Of a DNA stretch of 64,000 nucleotides, positions 20,663-32,377 are shown in pieces. The stretch comes from Trifolium pratense. Taxonomy: Eukaryota; Streptophyta; Magnoliopsida; Fabales; Fabaceae. The stretch's first letter is position 1; every line of letters starts with the position of its first letter. The DNA lies in assembly GCF_020283565.1 (NCBI RefSeq), contig NC_060064.1:11800337-11864336 (forward strand), in the 5' to 3' direction. Under the pieces are notes generated by a model that was not told the DNA's origin, did not search any database, and saw only the letters and a list, made by a program, of their open reading frames with translations. The translations under genes and the position numbers were made by a program.

Positions 20663-21912
20663 CAGTGGCGGCTTGCACACATGTGCAAGGTGTGCGACCG
20701 CATCGGGTCTCAAAATTTTGAGGGCCTCACACTATAAGAAAAATTGAAGGCAGCGACAGTCCATTTGAGGCACTAGGAAGTAAACCGCCGCCCCTCAGCT
20801 CAACAACGACGTTTATTGCGGCATTCATTCAACCGCCGTTGGTGTGTGTCAATCTCGGCAGTTCTAGTGGTAAAGCGGCGGCAGTCTAATTGGGTACAGC
20901 GGCGGCTAGATTAGGAATGAGAAATGAAAATTTCACTCCCCTCTCTCTTATTCTTTGGAACGAAAATTTCACATCGTACGACCCCTTGTTTTCAAAATAG
21001 AATGGTTTTCAAGCTTCAACACTTTCTTCTCTTCTTGCTCGACCCCTTGTTTTCAATTTCAGGTGGTTGTTTTCAATTTCAGGTGATGAAACTTGCTCAA
21101 CCCCTTGTTTTCAATTGTTTTCAATTTCAGGTGATGAAATTTTTATATGAATTGAGACAAATTTCTATAATGTTTCTATGTTTTAGGTTTTTGAAAATTT
21201 TTGATTTGTTTCTTTGATTGATTGAATAAATATAGACAATAGGGATGAAAGTCAACAATTTCATGTTAAAGTTTGGTTTTTTATGATGCTTGATCTTTTA
21301 ATTCTTCATAAAGAGTATGAAAATGAGTATTTTTAATTTGGGGGTTATTTAGTTTTGATTCAAATTGGAACTGTGTGCTGTTCTTTATTTTTTTGTTAGT
21401 TTATCTCGTTAACTATTATTACTGATATATGGATTGTCACTTATGTGCCTTTCGTACTTTATCTCGTTTATCAATAATATTACTTATATATTATTTATAC
21501 CTATAAAATATCAGATGTATATTAATAGATTAATTTTTAGGCTCTAAACTAATAGTTATATATTGTTAATGTTCATATAATATCATATGAGTATCAATAG
21601 ATTAGTTATCTATACTCGGAAATATAGTTTTAGTCCATTTTAATTAATCTTTCCATAAAATTTAAACTCAGATTAGGAGGTTCCTTTTTGACGTTATATA
21701 TAAAGATAATTATTTTGTATTTCTTATCCCATTTGATTTGATGCAATTGGTTTAATATTGATAATCTATATGTTTACAAGAATAAAAATAATTTTTTTAT
21801 ATTGTACGCAATTTAAATCGACAGTTTTTTTTATAAAAAAAATAAATTTTTTATATTAACGGGCCACTTTTATATTTTGCGCAGGGTCTCCTAAAACCCG
21901 GAGACACCCCTG
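20663..21912. mobile_element. hAT element with 8-bp target duplication
   Basis: The ends read CAGTGGCGGCTTGC and, from the other side, CAGGGGTGTCTCCGGG. ATTATCAA flanks the 1250-bp element perfectly at 20655-20662 and 21913-21920, the hAT hallmark. No transposase is recognisable. A CACTA-type terminus lies inside at 20730. The insertion also splits an older short tail insertion (see 21913-21959). Confidence 0.88.
20730..21230 (+). mobile_element. 5' end of a CACTA transposon, truncated
   Basis: CACTATAAGAAAAATT is a typical CACTA terminus. GCGGCGG/CCGCCG-rich subterminal repeats follow (about 20780-20905), then leader-like DNA with small tandem repeats of CCTTGTTTTCAATTTCAGGTG. I found no matching right terminus. 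Confidence 0.55.
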
Positions 21913-21959
21913 ATTATCAATAGTATAAGACCAAAAAAATAAAATATTATCAATAGTAT
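21913..21959 (+). repeat. Short tail insertion predating the hAT
   Basis: An 18-bp direct repeat (AAATATTATCAATAGTAT) exists intact at 21942-21959. Its other copy is split by the hAT (20651-20662 plus 21921-21926). The insert is AAGACCAAAAAAATA at 21927-21941. The hAT therefore landed inside a pre-existing duplication. Confidence 0.75.
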
Positions 21960-22084
21960 TCTTAACCTACAATTTTTTTATAAAGTGGTAGAGGTGATGC
22001 GTTTTATTTATAATTGAATCATTAATCATTAAAAGGATTCTACATTTAAATTTTAACCTTATTTTACTTATTCTTGTTCAAATT

Positions 22085-22535
22085 TTAAATTACTAAAATC
22101 CATTTCCTTCTGAATCCATAAATAGGTTCTCCCAATCCAAAATTTGCATCCTTATACGAAAAATTCATCCAACTTACGACAAAAAGATTTGGGTTCCCCT
22201 TATATTGTCCCTTACACACACTCTTTGCAGGATAGTGAAAATTATACCTCAACAAATCCATGTTATTCTCGCTATCTATGTAACTAAGTGCGAACATTAC
22301 ATATTCCCCCATCACCCTTTCAACTGCTTTCTTAACATCCTCAACTACATCTCCCAAAGGTTTGCTAATAAGATCATTAAAGGTACGAGTTGGCGTCACG
22401 GTTGGAAATGCTGCATTTCCAACATAAGCATTTGGAACCGGTGGTTGTAAACAATTTCTACAATTAACCAACGTGGACAACCTCGTTGGTTGATCACTAT
22501 TTCCTATGTAGCGTGTTTTGGTAACATCCTCTCCA
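22085..22535 (-). pseudogene. BAHD acyltransferase fragment (3' half)
   Basis: The minus strand reads TRLSTLVNCRNCLQPPVPN, NYHFHYPAKSV-type and NLFVVSWMNFSYKDANFGLG segments very close to the C-terminal half of the intact gene at 48705-50111. The 5' half is missing, and upstream the frame is lost near 22530. Near 22120 a small deletion between two ATTTAT repeats removes the FGPGFMD segment, shifts the frame and leads to an early stop. A dead partial duplicate. Confidence 0.88.
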
Positions 22536-23039
22536 AAAATGAAAACTTTTTAACGACTTAAGTCAACAAAATATCAGGATAATGAAACCAAATAATATGT
22601 AATCATCTTCAACATTTGAACAATTTTAAAATCTCACTAAAAAATGTGATCAAATCGTTGAGTTTTAAAAATAGAAAATAAAGATGTAATTCGTAAATGA
22701 CGTTAATTATGTCATTGTATTAATTGTAAAAATAAAAAGAGCCCTGAGTTTATACTTTTAAAGAGTTTGTCGATAGTCAAATTTCTAATAATTTTATTTA
22801 AAGAATATTGTCCATGGTCATTAATATTTCTTATAATTTGAAGCATTTGGATTCGGACTTTGTATTTAGAGAGAACAAAAATTTTAAGCTACTAATCTAG
22901 TGATGAAGTATTTGGTTAGTATAGTAAAGGTCCTGATTTCGCTCAAGAGCCCTATTATAATTATATAAAATAAAATAATAAACAGAGAGAACAAAAAATT
23001 TCAAGGGGAGACTTATAATTACTAAGGGATAAAGTATCA
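22536..23039. other. AT-rich intergenic stretch
   Basis: No gene. A very degenerate SINE-like patch (CTAATCTAGTGATGAAG...CTGATTTCGCTC, near 22895-22950) is the only structure seen. Confidence 0.35.
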
Positions 23040-24494
23040 TCAATTACAATATAAGAAAACTATAGTACCTGGTAAAATCAAAAATACCCTTGCTTAAGAG
23101 TATGACATGTGTCCAAAACAGGGACATTTTGTGTCCAAAATTTATATAACTGAACTAAATGAGCAAGTAACTAAGCCATATTTCAAGCCAACCAAGCCAA
23201 AACTTTGTTATGTGAGAGAAAAAGTTGCTTTCCATGAGCCATTTGGTTCCAATAAACTGATTTGGTTAGAATTCAAAAAATTCAGTTTTGATCTTAAATT
23301 TAACATGTGACCTACCCATCACACATCACTCTTTTTCCTTTACCCACTTTCACTTCTCCCAATACTGACAAATCTCTATCACTATCTTTTCAAATTAAAA
23401 AAAACATTTCCCCCTCTTTAGTAATTGAAATTTGATTATATACTCATTCAAAATTTCAATCACTTTCTCATATCTTCTACTTTTTCTGGTTTTTTATTAA
23501 TTTCTCTCATCATTAAGTATATTTTCTTTAATATATAATTTATGTTTTGCAAAAAAATTAATAAAAACCCAATGTCAAATTTAAAATACTTTTTGACCCA
23601 CATTTCCCTCTCATTGTGGAATTCAAATTTTGAATTCAATGCTATATTACCTTCTCTCACCAACATAAATTAGAAACAAATGAACCTCTCTTAAATTTCT
23701 CATTCTCTCACAATTCTTTCCTTCATCATCTTTTACTACAATTCTATAATAACTTGATTTTTTGTTTGTTTTGCAGAAAGATTAAAATATATTCATCTCC
23801 ATCTAACAACAACGCGGGTAAACTCATTTTTTCTCATACTCATTTTAAACTTCTCTTCTCATCTGTTTTATTTGTTCTTGATTTTTCTTACTTCAACTGC
23901 ATAATTTAAACTTGAATGAATATTTGTTCTTTGCAGGAAAGTTGGAAGTATTTCAGTGATAACATCAAACAAGAACACGTGAAAGTAGAATAGTATAAGA
24001 TTTTTCATGATTGAACAAATTCTACTCAAGATTCATGAACAAATTCTACTTCAAGGTATAATCTACACACAATTTTATATATTACTTTTTCATCAAAATA
24101 ATTGTATTAATCCATAAAGGTTATACCAACCATGTATTCACAAGATATGTCACATGGAGAACAAAAAATAATCTAACTTAATTTTTCACAATGATCTGTC
24201 AAAAGATAGGGAGATGGGGAGATGTTGAAAACAGTGGTTTTGCATCAAACAACTTTCAAAGATTCAAGTAACCAAGAGCCAAAAATTATTCATGATAAAA
24301 ACAAAAGATGAACACGGGAAACAAAACACTACCAAGGAAGATCGCGAGAAAAGAAAACACATACCAAGAAAGTGGAAGAATTTGATTTTGATAACATTTC
24401 TAATTGATTATATTGCAGGTATACTTTACAACATATTCATATTATTTTATTGTACAATTAACATAATTTTATCTTTTAGTTTCAGATCAAAATT

Positions 24495-24536
<42 letters not shown>

Positions 24537-24875
24537 TATCTTTTTAGATATATAGAGGAAAAAAGATGAATAAAATATAATTAAATCTACAAAATAAAAA
24601 GAATAAATCATATATACCGAGTAAAAAAACCATACAAAACATGGAAAAGTTATCAATTTTATTAGATTTATAAAAATAAAAAAAAGTAGATCAAGGGTGT
24701 GTAGAAAGAGAAAGAGATATTGGTAATGGTTACACTGATGCAATAAACTTTTTTATTTTGTGGGTCTCAATGACAATGAGCATACAGAAGTACTAATATT
24801 CATTTAATATAATATCTTATACCTTTGATGTGATTAATCATGTAGGGTAGTACTGCACAGTAGATTGCAGTAGAG

Positions 24876-24909
24876 GTGCAGGTTTTGTACCCAAAAAAAT
24901 GTGCAGGTT
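24876..24909 (+). repeat. Short tail insertion with 9-bp direct repeat
   Basis: GTGCAGGTT occurs at 24876-24884 and 24901-24909 around the 16-bp insert TTGTACCCAAAAAAAT. A further ~30-bp direct repeat starting in the right copy recurs at 24974, separated by AT-rich filler. Confidence 0.6.
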
Positions 24910-26819
24910 GCGTAAGAAATATCATTATTAGAGTTTAAATTAAATTAAAATTAGAGTTAATGATAGAATTAAAATGTGCAGGTTGCGTAAGAAATATCAT
25001 TATCTCAAACTGAATTAAAAAAAAAAAAATGAGTAAAAGTAAACAAATTTAAATAAAAAAAAAAGATCAATTAACATTAAATAAGAGGAATAAGAATATA
25101 TACAGATCCAAAAAGAAACTATATTTTATTTCAGAAACTTTTGTAGAATCTAGAATCTAAAAGGAAACTGAAAAATACCAGATTGGCAAAAGAGAAGAAG
25201 ACGAAGCCACACCCCAGATCGGAAAAAAAATCCAATTACATGATGAAGGTCATACATCTGGTATTAAACTCCATTAATGAGTTCATAGTTGACCTGTGAT
25301 AGAGCTTTGACGGCGGAGCTCCGATGTGAACTTCACAAAGATGAAAAAAAAGAAAAAGAACGCCAAATAAATCGTTTTTATTTTGTATGTTCAAAGTTTT
25401 GATGCAAATATTTTTTGTTGTTGGGTTTTGAAAGAAAAAAAATATTCAACAAAGTAGATCTAGGGTTTTGTAGGTTTTTGAGATTTTTGTTTGATTTTGT
25501 GTTTTTTTGGTTTGATTTGGGTTTAAAAAGGTTAAATAAGTGTTTCTGGTTGAATATGGGATTTTTCTAGGGACGGTGACCGGCCGCCGGAAACAGAGTT
25601 GAGAAAAAGTGAAGGAGGGAGTAAGAGAGAGAAAAAAAAATGGAAAATGAAGGATCTGTGAAGAAAAAGTGTATATATACCCAATGTGATCCAATGTGCA
25701 AGTGTCCACGGCTGCGCACCGTAAGCTTTCCATCATCACCGCTTATCTTCATCAGACACATATATCTTTCTTTCCCTGTTCAGATCAGGATCATCTGATC
25801 AATCTGACGGTCAGTTTGAATCCTGGCACTTTTTATTTTTTTACGCTACTGTGCCCCAGCCTTTTGGTTTGGGCCTACGTTTTGCTATACTTGCATCCCC
25901 TGTTTTCAGTTTGCACTCCCCTTACCCGTTTAATTATTTATTTAATTTAAGTCTTTTAGTTTATTTTTATTTCTTCGTTTTGTTTATATATTTTGGTTTT
26001 TTCAAACTCAAAGTATAAATAATGCCAAAAAATATAAAATATCAATTTTATTCTCTATATTGATCTACATACATATCTATAAACTACTAAAAAAATTAAA
26101 TTTGTTTTCTTTCTTTTTTGTCTCTAATATTGTTATGTATGACAGGAGATGAGAAGATGAAGCCACACCCAAGATCAGGGAACAAGTATCTCCAATTTTT
26201 TCATAATCAATTTTTAGACAAATTATACTATTCATTCATGTAATTGATAACAGTTTCAAAATAGCTAACATTTACATTAAATAAATCATATATGGGACAA
26301 ATATGCTATTAATTCATAGTACTCATACTGATTAAATAAATCTAACTTCGAACAACAATTTTTTTAAATTTTTATTAATAAAGTGTAATTTATATGAATA
26401 TAGGCATAACGTTACAACTCGTGCGATAACACAGGTCCCTTAAAATTAATGCAAATTGGTTATTTTATATGGGACGAAGGTATATGGTAATATATGAGTA
26501 TTTTTCATTTTAAATGTAGTAACATTGTATGATTCAATTAAATTTTTATTTAAACTATAAAGAAAATATCCTTTATACTATAGTAAAATGGAAGGGACAT
26601 GAATTCATGGATACACTCCACATCCACATGTTCATGCATATGCTAAGGCTAGCTATCTATACTAAAGTATGAATATTGTATTATTGTATTTCTAATATAT
26701 TGCAAAGACAGAAATAATATATAATGGGTATTTGGACAAAATATTCTAACACATGATAAAAATTATAATATTGTATTATTGTTTTTTATAAAAATTTTAA
26801 AAATTTCATAATATCATAT

Positions 26820-27375
26820 ATACTGATAACAACCTCAAAATAATTATCATATATACTAAATAAATCATACATGAGACAAATTATGCTACTAATTCATGAA
26901 ACTCATAACAATCTCAAAATAACTATCTTATATACTAAATAAATCATACATGAGACAAATTATACTACTGATTCATATAACTCATAACAATATCAAAATA
27001 ACAATCACATATATTAAATAAATCATACATGAGACAAATTATGTTACTGATTAATGAGCTCATAACAATCTCAAAATAACTATCATATATATATACTAAA
27101 TAAATCTTACATGAGACGAAATATGTTACTGATTCATATAACTCATAACAATATCAAAATAACAATCATATATAATAAATAAATCATCCATGGGACAAAT
27201 TAAGCTACTGATTCATATAACTCATAACAATATCAAAATAATAATCATATATATTAAATAAATCATACATGAGGCAAATTATGCTACTGATTCATGAAAC
27301 TCATAACAATCTCAAAATAACTATCATATATACTAAATAAATCATACATGGGACAAATTATGTATATAATTGATT
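26820..27375 (+). repeat. Tandem array, ~80-bp unit, about seven copies
   Basis: Units built from CTCATAACAATCTCAAAATAA, CTATCATATATACTAAATAAATC and ATACATGAGACAAATTATGCTACTGATTCAT repeat about seven times with point changes. A decayed extra unit lies at about 26215-26330. The array sits just inside the Helitron 3' end. Confidence 0.85.
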
Positions 27376-27528
27376 AAATAAATTTAACTTTAAAAACATT
27401 TTTCAAGTAATGTTAACCATATTTTAATTAATCATATTACTTTATCTATTAATGAATATATACTCTTATTACTTTTTAAAAGTTGACTTAGCAAAGTGTA
27501 ACTTAAAAAATATACGCGTAACGTTACG

Positions 27529-27558
27529 ACCCGTGCGATAGCACGGGTATTATGCTAG
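27529..27558 (+). other. Helitron 3' terminus: hairpin plus CTAG
   Basis: Perfect 8-bp stem, GATA loop, then CTAG ten bases downstream, followed by T. Confidence 0.85.
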
Positions 27559-27906
27559 TTTAACAGAATTCTTAAGTTTCTCGAGTCTTTAGTAAAAAAA
27601 AAAGGTTTCTTGAGTTTTGAAAGGCCGTTTGATCCTTTACGCTATGTAAAGGAAGTTGAACATACATGGTTTGTTACTTTGTTTATCGATACCCTTGTTT
27701 TTATTATAGAAAAGTTGAATTGTAAATATTAATTCTAGTGAGCTTTGTATTGGACCGATCATCTATTATTATTCTACTATTAATATTGTTTAACTTCTTA
27801 TTATAGCACTCAATTATCATCCAATATTAACAATAAAAAAAAGCAGGCTAAAGTTAGTCTCTCTATTTATATGTGATATTTCTTCACAAAAAACTTACTA
27901 AGAAAA

Positions 27907-28544
27907 ATGACTTCAAGTGGGAGTGCTTCAACCCATGAAATTTATGCTGCTCCTACATGCAATTGTAACAAAATGTGTGTTATATACATATCAGGGACAA
28001 CTAACAACCCTAATAGACGTTTCTTTGGGTGTCCATATCTTAATGAGGTAAATCAGCAACTATATTTTAAAAACCCTAGTTTTATTTCATATTTTGAACT
28101 CATTTTCATTTAATATTTTAGGTTGATTTATTTTACGGTAATATTTTAAGTTGATTATTAAACAATGTATGTATTATTAATTTTTTGCCGATGATGTTGT
28201 AGAAAAACATGCCACATTGTAACTACTTCATGTGGGAGGATGAATTCATTGTGTTGCAAGCTAGAATGGTTCAGCTACAAGAAACTGCGATTATTAATCA
28301 TTATGAAAGAGAAATGGAAGTCATGAAAATTCAGATGGATAGGGTTGCGGAAGCTAAAACCAATCAATTGGAGATGAATATAATAGAGCGGGATATTGAA
28401 GTCGTGAGATTTCAAATGTATGAATCACAAGTGACGAGAAGCAATCGAAAACCATGTTGTACTTGTACAGTGTCAGGGCTTTTGATTGTGGCTTTTGTTA
28501 TATCATTTTGGACTTGGTGGAAGTACAAATTACAGTCTAAGTAA
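27907..28544 (+). CDS. GRF-type zinc finger, coiled-coil, membrane-anchored protein (copy A)
   Basis: Two exons, 27907-28047 and 28203-28544, with GT-AG borders in phase 0, give 160 residues. The GRF-type finger spans the intron: CNCNKMCVIYISGTTNNPNR then RFFGC, and after the intron CNYFMWEDEF. A helical, charged segment follows (residues ~60-125), ending in one hydrophobic C-terminal stretch (SGLLIVAFVISFWTWW) and a basic tail. GRF fingers bind nucleic acid, while the hydrophobic tail suggests membrane anchoring; the combination is common in plants but its role is not known to me. A paralogue of the same structure lies at 55851-56685. Exon 2 and about 1.2 kb of downstream sequence are repeated twice more to the right without exon 1. 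Confidence 0.85.
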
Positions 28545-28773
28545 TAATGTATTAAGATTAGAGCTGTTTTACCCTGGGCCAAAAGTAAAAAAATTGTTGT
28601 CTATAGGCAACGCCCGTATACTCAATGTATGACAGTTTTCATGCTTTTAGCTACACTTATGAGGCGTTGCCAAAAGTGAAAAATATTGTAGAACACTTTT
28701 CTCTTCGCTTGTAGTTTTGTTTTTTCCTTTTTTGTAACGGTTTGAGTCCATTTGTGTTGATGGCTTGAGATTA

Positions 28774-29462
28774 AGGATCCGTTTAGCATGAGCCAATTCA
28801 TGTATTGGTGCATGTTGGACAAATGATGAGAAACGTTAGATTAAGTAGACTCATGGATCTTATGATGCGTTATCTATATCAAAATATTTTTCTCTCTCGT
28901 ATCTATTCTCTCTCATCTCATCTCTTTCCAGTAACATCAATAATTCACTTGCAGTATGACCATAGAAATTCAAACATCATTCAACTTAAACCAACATAAG
29001 GATTAAGGAATCACAAAAAAAATATTTTTTTAGTAATTTGTTAATAAGTTGCTGTGTTAAGAGATTCTTCCTTAATGTGAAATACTAATGGTTAAGTTAT
29101 TTTTTAAAAAATAAAATCCTTCTAGTAATGTTTTTTTTGTTGTTGACAGAATTCTAGTATTGAATGTTAATTGATGAGAGAAATTCTTTGAATTTAAAAG
29201 CTTGTTTGATTTCCAGTGAAACAATTTTTTTCTTTTCTTTTTTTCTGAATCGGCAATGTTATAGATAGTTGATATTCATAGGATTTGTGTTGTTGATGAT
29301 GAAGATGAGAGAGCATAAAGATGAGAGAGAAATGGAAGAGGAGAGAGTAATTGTGTGTGGATACATTACCATAAAATCTGTAAATCCTACTAAATTTATG
29401 GTTAAAAATTGATGAGTCCAAAATGGACCAATAGATGTATTGGTCCAACTTATACGGATCCT
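28774..29462. mobile_element. Terminal inverted-repeat element downstream of GRF exon 2
   Basis: The left end AGGATCCGTTTAGCATGAGC is mirrored at the right by CCAACTTATACGGATCCT, and the inner arms share CCAAT(A/T)CAT.TATTGGT.CAT.TTGGAC. GAGATTA flanks both sides (28767-28773 and 29463-29469). It lacks coding sequence. Copies lie at the same place in units 2 (about 31451-32139) and 3 (about 34128-34817). Confidence 0.6.
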
Positions 29463-29700
29463 GAGATTAAACATATCTAGCCCTACATGGAAGTGTTGAT
29501 GGCTTGTTAGGTGGGATTGCATGCGGTGTTATGTGGGAGTATCAGGGCGGATATCTAGACAAGTTAAACCTAATAGCTATTTTTATCATTTTAATAGTGT
29601 TTGTTATAGATTTTTGTAGAAAATCATTTGTAACCCCAAAATGAAAAGTTAATCCTAATAGCTTTTCTAAAATTAATTTATGTTTTAAAAAAAACTAAGG

Positions 29701-30833
29701 TTTGATGAAGAAGACAATGCAAATTATGTGGTGAAAATATTACTCAGAGCACAATAGTTGAAAACATCTTACATTCTTTAACATCAAGATTCAATTATGT
29801 GGTTTGCTCTATTGAGGAGTCAAATGATACAACAACAATGACAGTTGATCAATTGCAGAGCAGCTTACTTGTTCAAGAACAAAGAATGAAGATCAAAAGG
29901 ATGAACAAGAACAAATTCTCAAAGTCTTTAATGGTGGAAGATGATATGGTGGTAGAGGAGAGAATTCATATGGAAGAGGTCGTGGCAGAAGCAGGGGACG
30001 TAGTGGGAGAGGTACAAAATTCAATAAAGACTCTGTTGAATGCTTTAAGTGTCACAAGCTAGGTCACTTTCAAGCTAATTGTCCTAGTTGGGAAGAAGAC
30101 AATGCAAATTATGCTCAGTTTGATGAAGAAGAAATTTTGTCTATGGCTCAAGAAACAAAATCCAAAGATCCTCAAGAGTCTGATACAAAAAATGAATTAT
30201 GGTTTTTGGATTCAGGTTGCAGCAATCACGTGGTTGGAAATAAGAATCGGCTATTTGAATATGATGACACCTTCAAAGATTCAGTAAAATTGGATGATGA
30301 CTCAAAGATGGCAGTTGAAGGAAAAGGTAACTTGAAATTACACATTGAAGGTTTTACTCAAGTTCTTACAAATGTATTATTTACCTAGTTTAAAGAACAT
30401 TCTATTAAGTATGAGCCAATTACAACAGAAAAATCTAATTGTCATCTTCAAAAATAACACCTGCAAAGTCTTTCATGAAGAGAAAGACTTGATTATGGCC
30501 ACACATATGTCCTTGAATAGGATGTTTGTGATTAAAGCACTAGTTATAGTCCCTCACTGCATGAAAATTTCAAAAAAAAATGATGCTACTCTATGGCACC
30601 AGAGATATGGCCACCTAAGTTTCAAAGGAATGAATGTGTTACCTCAAAAGGAAATGGTCACTGGCTTACCATAATTGAAGGAACCTAATGAAATATGCTC
30701 AAACTGTATGAAAGGCAAACAACATAAGCAAACTGTACCAAAGTAAAGCTCATGGAGAGCTAGTATTAAATTGGAACTAGTTCACTCAGATATATGTGGA
30801 CCAATCAACCCTGAACAAATGGAAAGAAGAGAT
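29701..30833 (+). pseudogene. Copia fragment in unit 1: gag end, protease, integrase start
   Basis: It matches 45630-46736 of the host copia element: the CCHC knuckle (CFKCHKLGHFQANCP across a frame change), the protease motif ELWFLDSGCSNHVVG and the integrase finger LWHQRYGHLSF. TAG replaces TGG after TNVLFT (near 30387), and the same stop is in unit 2 but not in the host copy at 46284. It is joined abruptly to GRF intron sequence at its right end. Confidence 0.88.
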
Positions 30834-30879
30834 ATTAAACAATGTATGTATTATTAATTTTTTGCCGATGATGTTGTAG

Positions 30880-31221
30880 AAAAACATGCCACATTGTAAC
30901 AACTTCATGTGGGAGGATGAATTCATTGTGTTGCAAGCTAGAATGGTTCAGCTACAAGAAACTGCGATTATTAATCATTATGAAAGAGAAATGGAAGTCA
31001 TGAAAATTCAGATGGATAGGGTTGCGGAAGCTAAAATCAATCAATTGGAGATGAATATAATAGAGAGGAATATTGAAGTCGTGAGATTTCAAATGAATGA
31101 ATCACAAGTGACGATAAGCAATCGAAAACCATGTTGTACTTGTACAGTGTCAGGGCTTTTGATTGTGGCTTTTGTTATATCATTTTGGACTTGGTGGAAG
31201 TACAAATTACAGTCTAAGTAA
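30880..31221 (+). pseudogene. Orphan GRF exon 2, unit 2
   Basis: An open copy of exon 2 (finger end CNNFMWEDEF, helical part, hydrophobic tail), still preceded by the intron acceptor TTGTAG but with no exon 1 in front. It cannot make the full finger unless spliced from the upstream exon 1 in a read-through transcript. Confidence 0.85.
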
Positions 31222-32377
31222 TAATGTATTAAGATTAGAGCTGTTTTACCCTGGGCCGAAAGTAAAAAAATTGTTGTCTATAGGCAACGCCCGTATACTC
31301 AATGTATGATAGTTTTCATGCTTTTAGCTACACTTATGAGGCGTTGCCAAAAGTGAAAAATATTGTAGAACACTTTTCTTTTCGCTTGTAGTTTTGTTTT
31401 TTCCTTTTTTGTAACGGTTTGAGTCCATTTGTGTTGATGGCTTGAGATTAAGGATCCGTTTAGCATGAGCCAATTCATGTATTGGTGCATGTTGGACAAA
31501 TGATGAGAAACGTTAGATTAAGTAGACTCATGGATCTTATGATGCGTTATCTATATCAAAATATTTTTCTCTCTCTTATCTATTCTCTCTCATCTCATCT
31601 CTTTCCAGTAACATCAATAATTCACTTGCAGTATGACCATAGAAATTCAAACATCATTCAACTTAAACCAACATAAGGATTAAGGAATCACAAAAAAAAT
31701 ATTTTTTTAGTAATTTGTTAATAAGTTGCTGTGTTAAGAGATTCTTCCTTAATGTGAAATACTAATGGTTAAGTTATTTTTTAAAAAATAAAATCCTTCT
31801 AGTAATGTTTTTTTTGTTGTTGACAGAATTCTAGTATTGAATGTTAATTGATGAGAGAAATTCTTTGAGTTTAAAAGCTTGTTTGATTTCCAGTGAAACA
31901 ATTTTTTTCTTTTCTTTTTTTCTGAATCGGCAATGTTATAGATAGTTGATATTCATAGGATTTGTGTTGTTGATGATGAAGATGAGAGAGCATAAAGATG
32001 AGAGAGAAATGGAAGAGGAGAGAGTAATTGTGTGTGGATACATTACCATAAAATCTGTAAATCCTACTAAATTTATGGTTAAAAATTGATGAGTCCAAAA
32101 TGGACCAATAGATGTATTGGTCCAACTTATACGGATCCTGAGATTAAACATATCTAGCCCTACATGGAAGTGTTGATGGCTTGTTAGGTGGGATTGCATG
32201 CGGTGTTATGTGGGAGTATCAGGGCGGATATCTAGACAAGTTAAACCTAATAGCTATTTTTATCATTTTAATAGTGTTTGTTATAGATTTTTGTAGAAAA
32301 TCATTTGTAACCCCAAAATGAAAAGTTAATCCTAATAGCTTTTCTAAAATTAATTTATGTTTTAAAAAAAACTAAGG

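Larger units (their letters stand above)
23040..27558 (+). mobile_element. Probable non-autonomous Helitron
   Basis: The 3' end is textbook: a perfect 8-bp stem hairpin (ACCCGTGC GATA GCACGGGT, 27529-27548), ten bases, then CTAG before a host T at 27559. A plausible 5' end is TCAATTACAATATAAG after an A at 23039, followed by AT-rich DNA, but this boundary is a guess. No Rep/helicase is seen. The interior holds a (TA)n run (24499-24535), AT-rich filler, a more GC-rich piece at 25550-25870 that may be captured promoter or gene DNA, and an ~80-bp tandem array near the 3' end. A decayed hairpin of the same type at 26411-26434 suggests an older, nested terminus. Confidence 0.6.
28157..30833 (+). 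repeat. Tandem repeat unit 1 (2677 bp)
   Basis: The unit starts in the GRF intron (ATTAAACAATG) and holds GRF exon 2, its downstream flank (to 29700) and a copia fragment (29701-30833). Unit 2 starts exactly 2677 bp later. The copies are nearly identical. Confidence 0.95.

Noticed and set aside
24292..24743. Frames on both strands across the (TA)n run at 24.5 kb
   Set aside because: Poly-Ile/Tyr translations of a TA microsatellite in AT-rich DNA.
29110..29165. Tail insertion near TTCTAGTA...TTCTAGTA
   Set aside because: Only 8 bp repeat and the insert lacks the motif next to the homopolymer; could be chance.
28622..29522. Several 60-90 codon frames repeated in all three tandem units
   Set aside because: They lie in non-coding flank and in an inverted-repeat element; conservation reflects recent duplication only.
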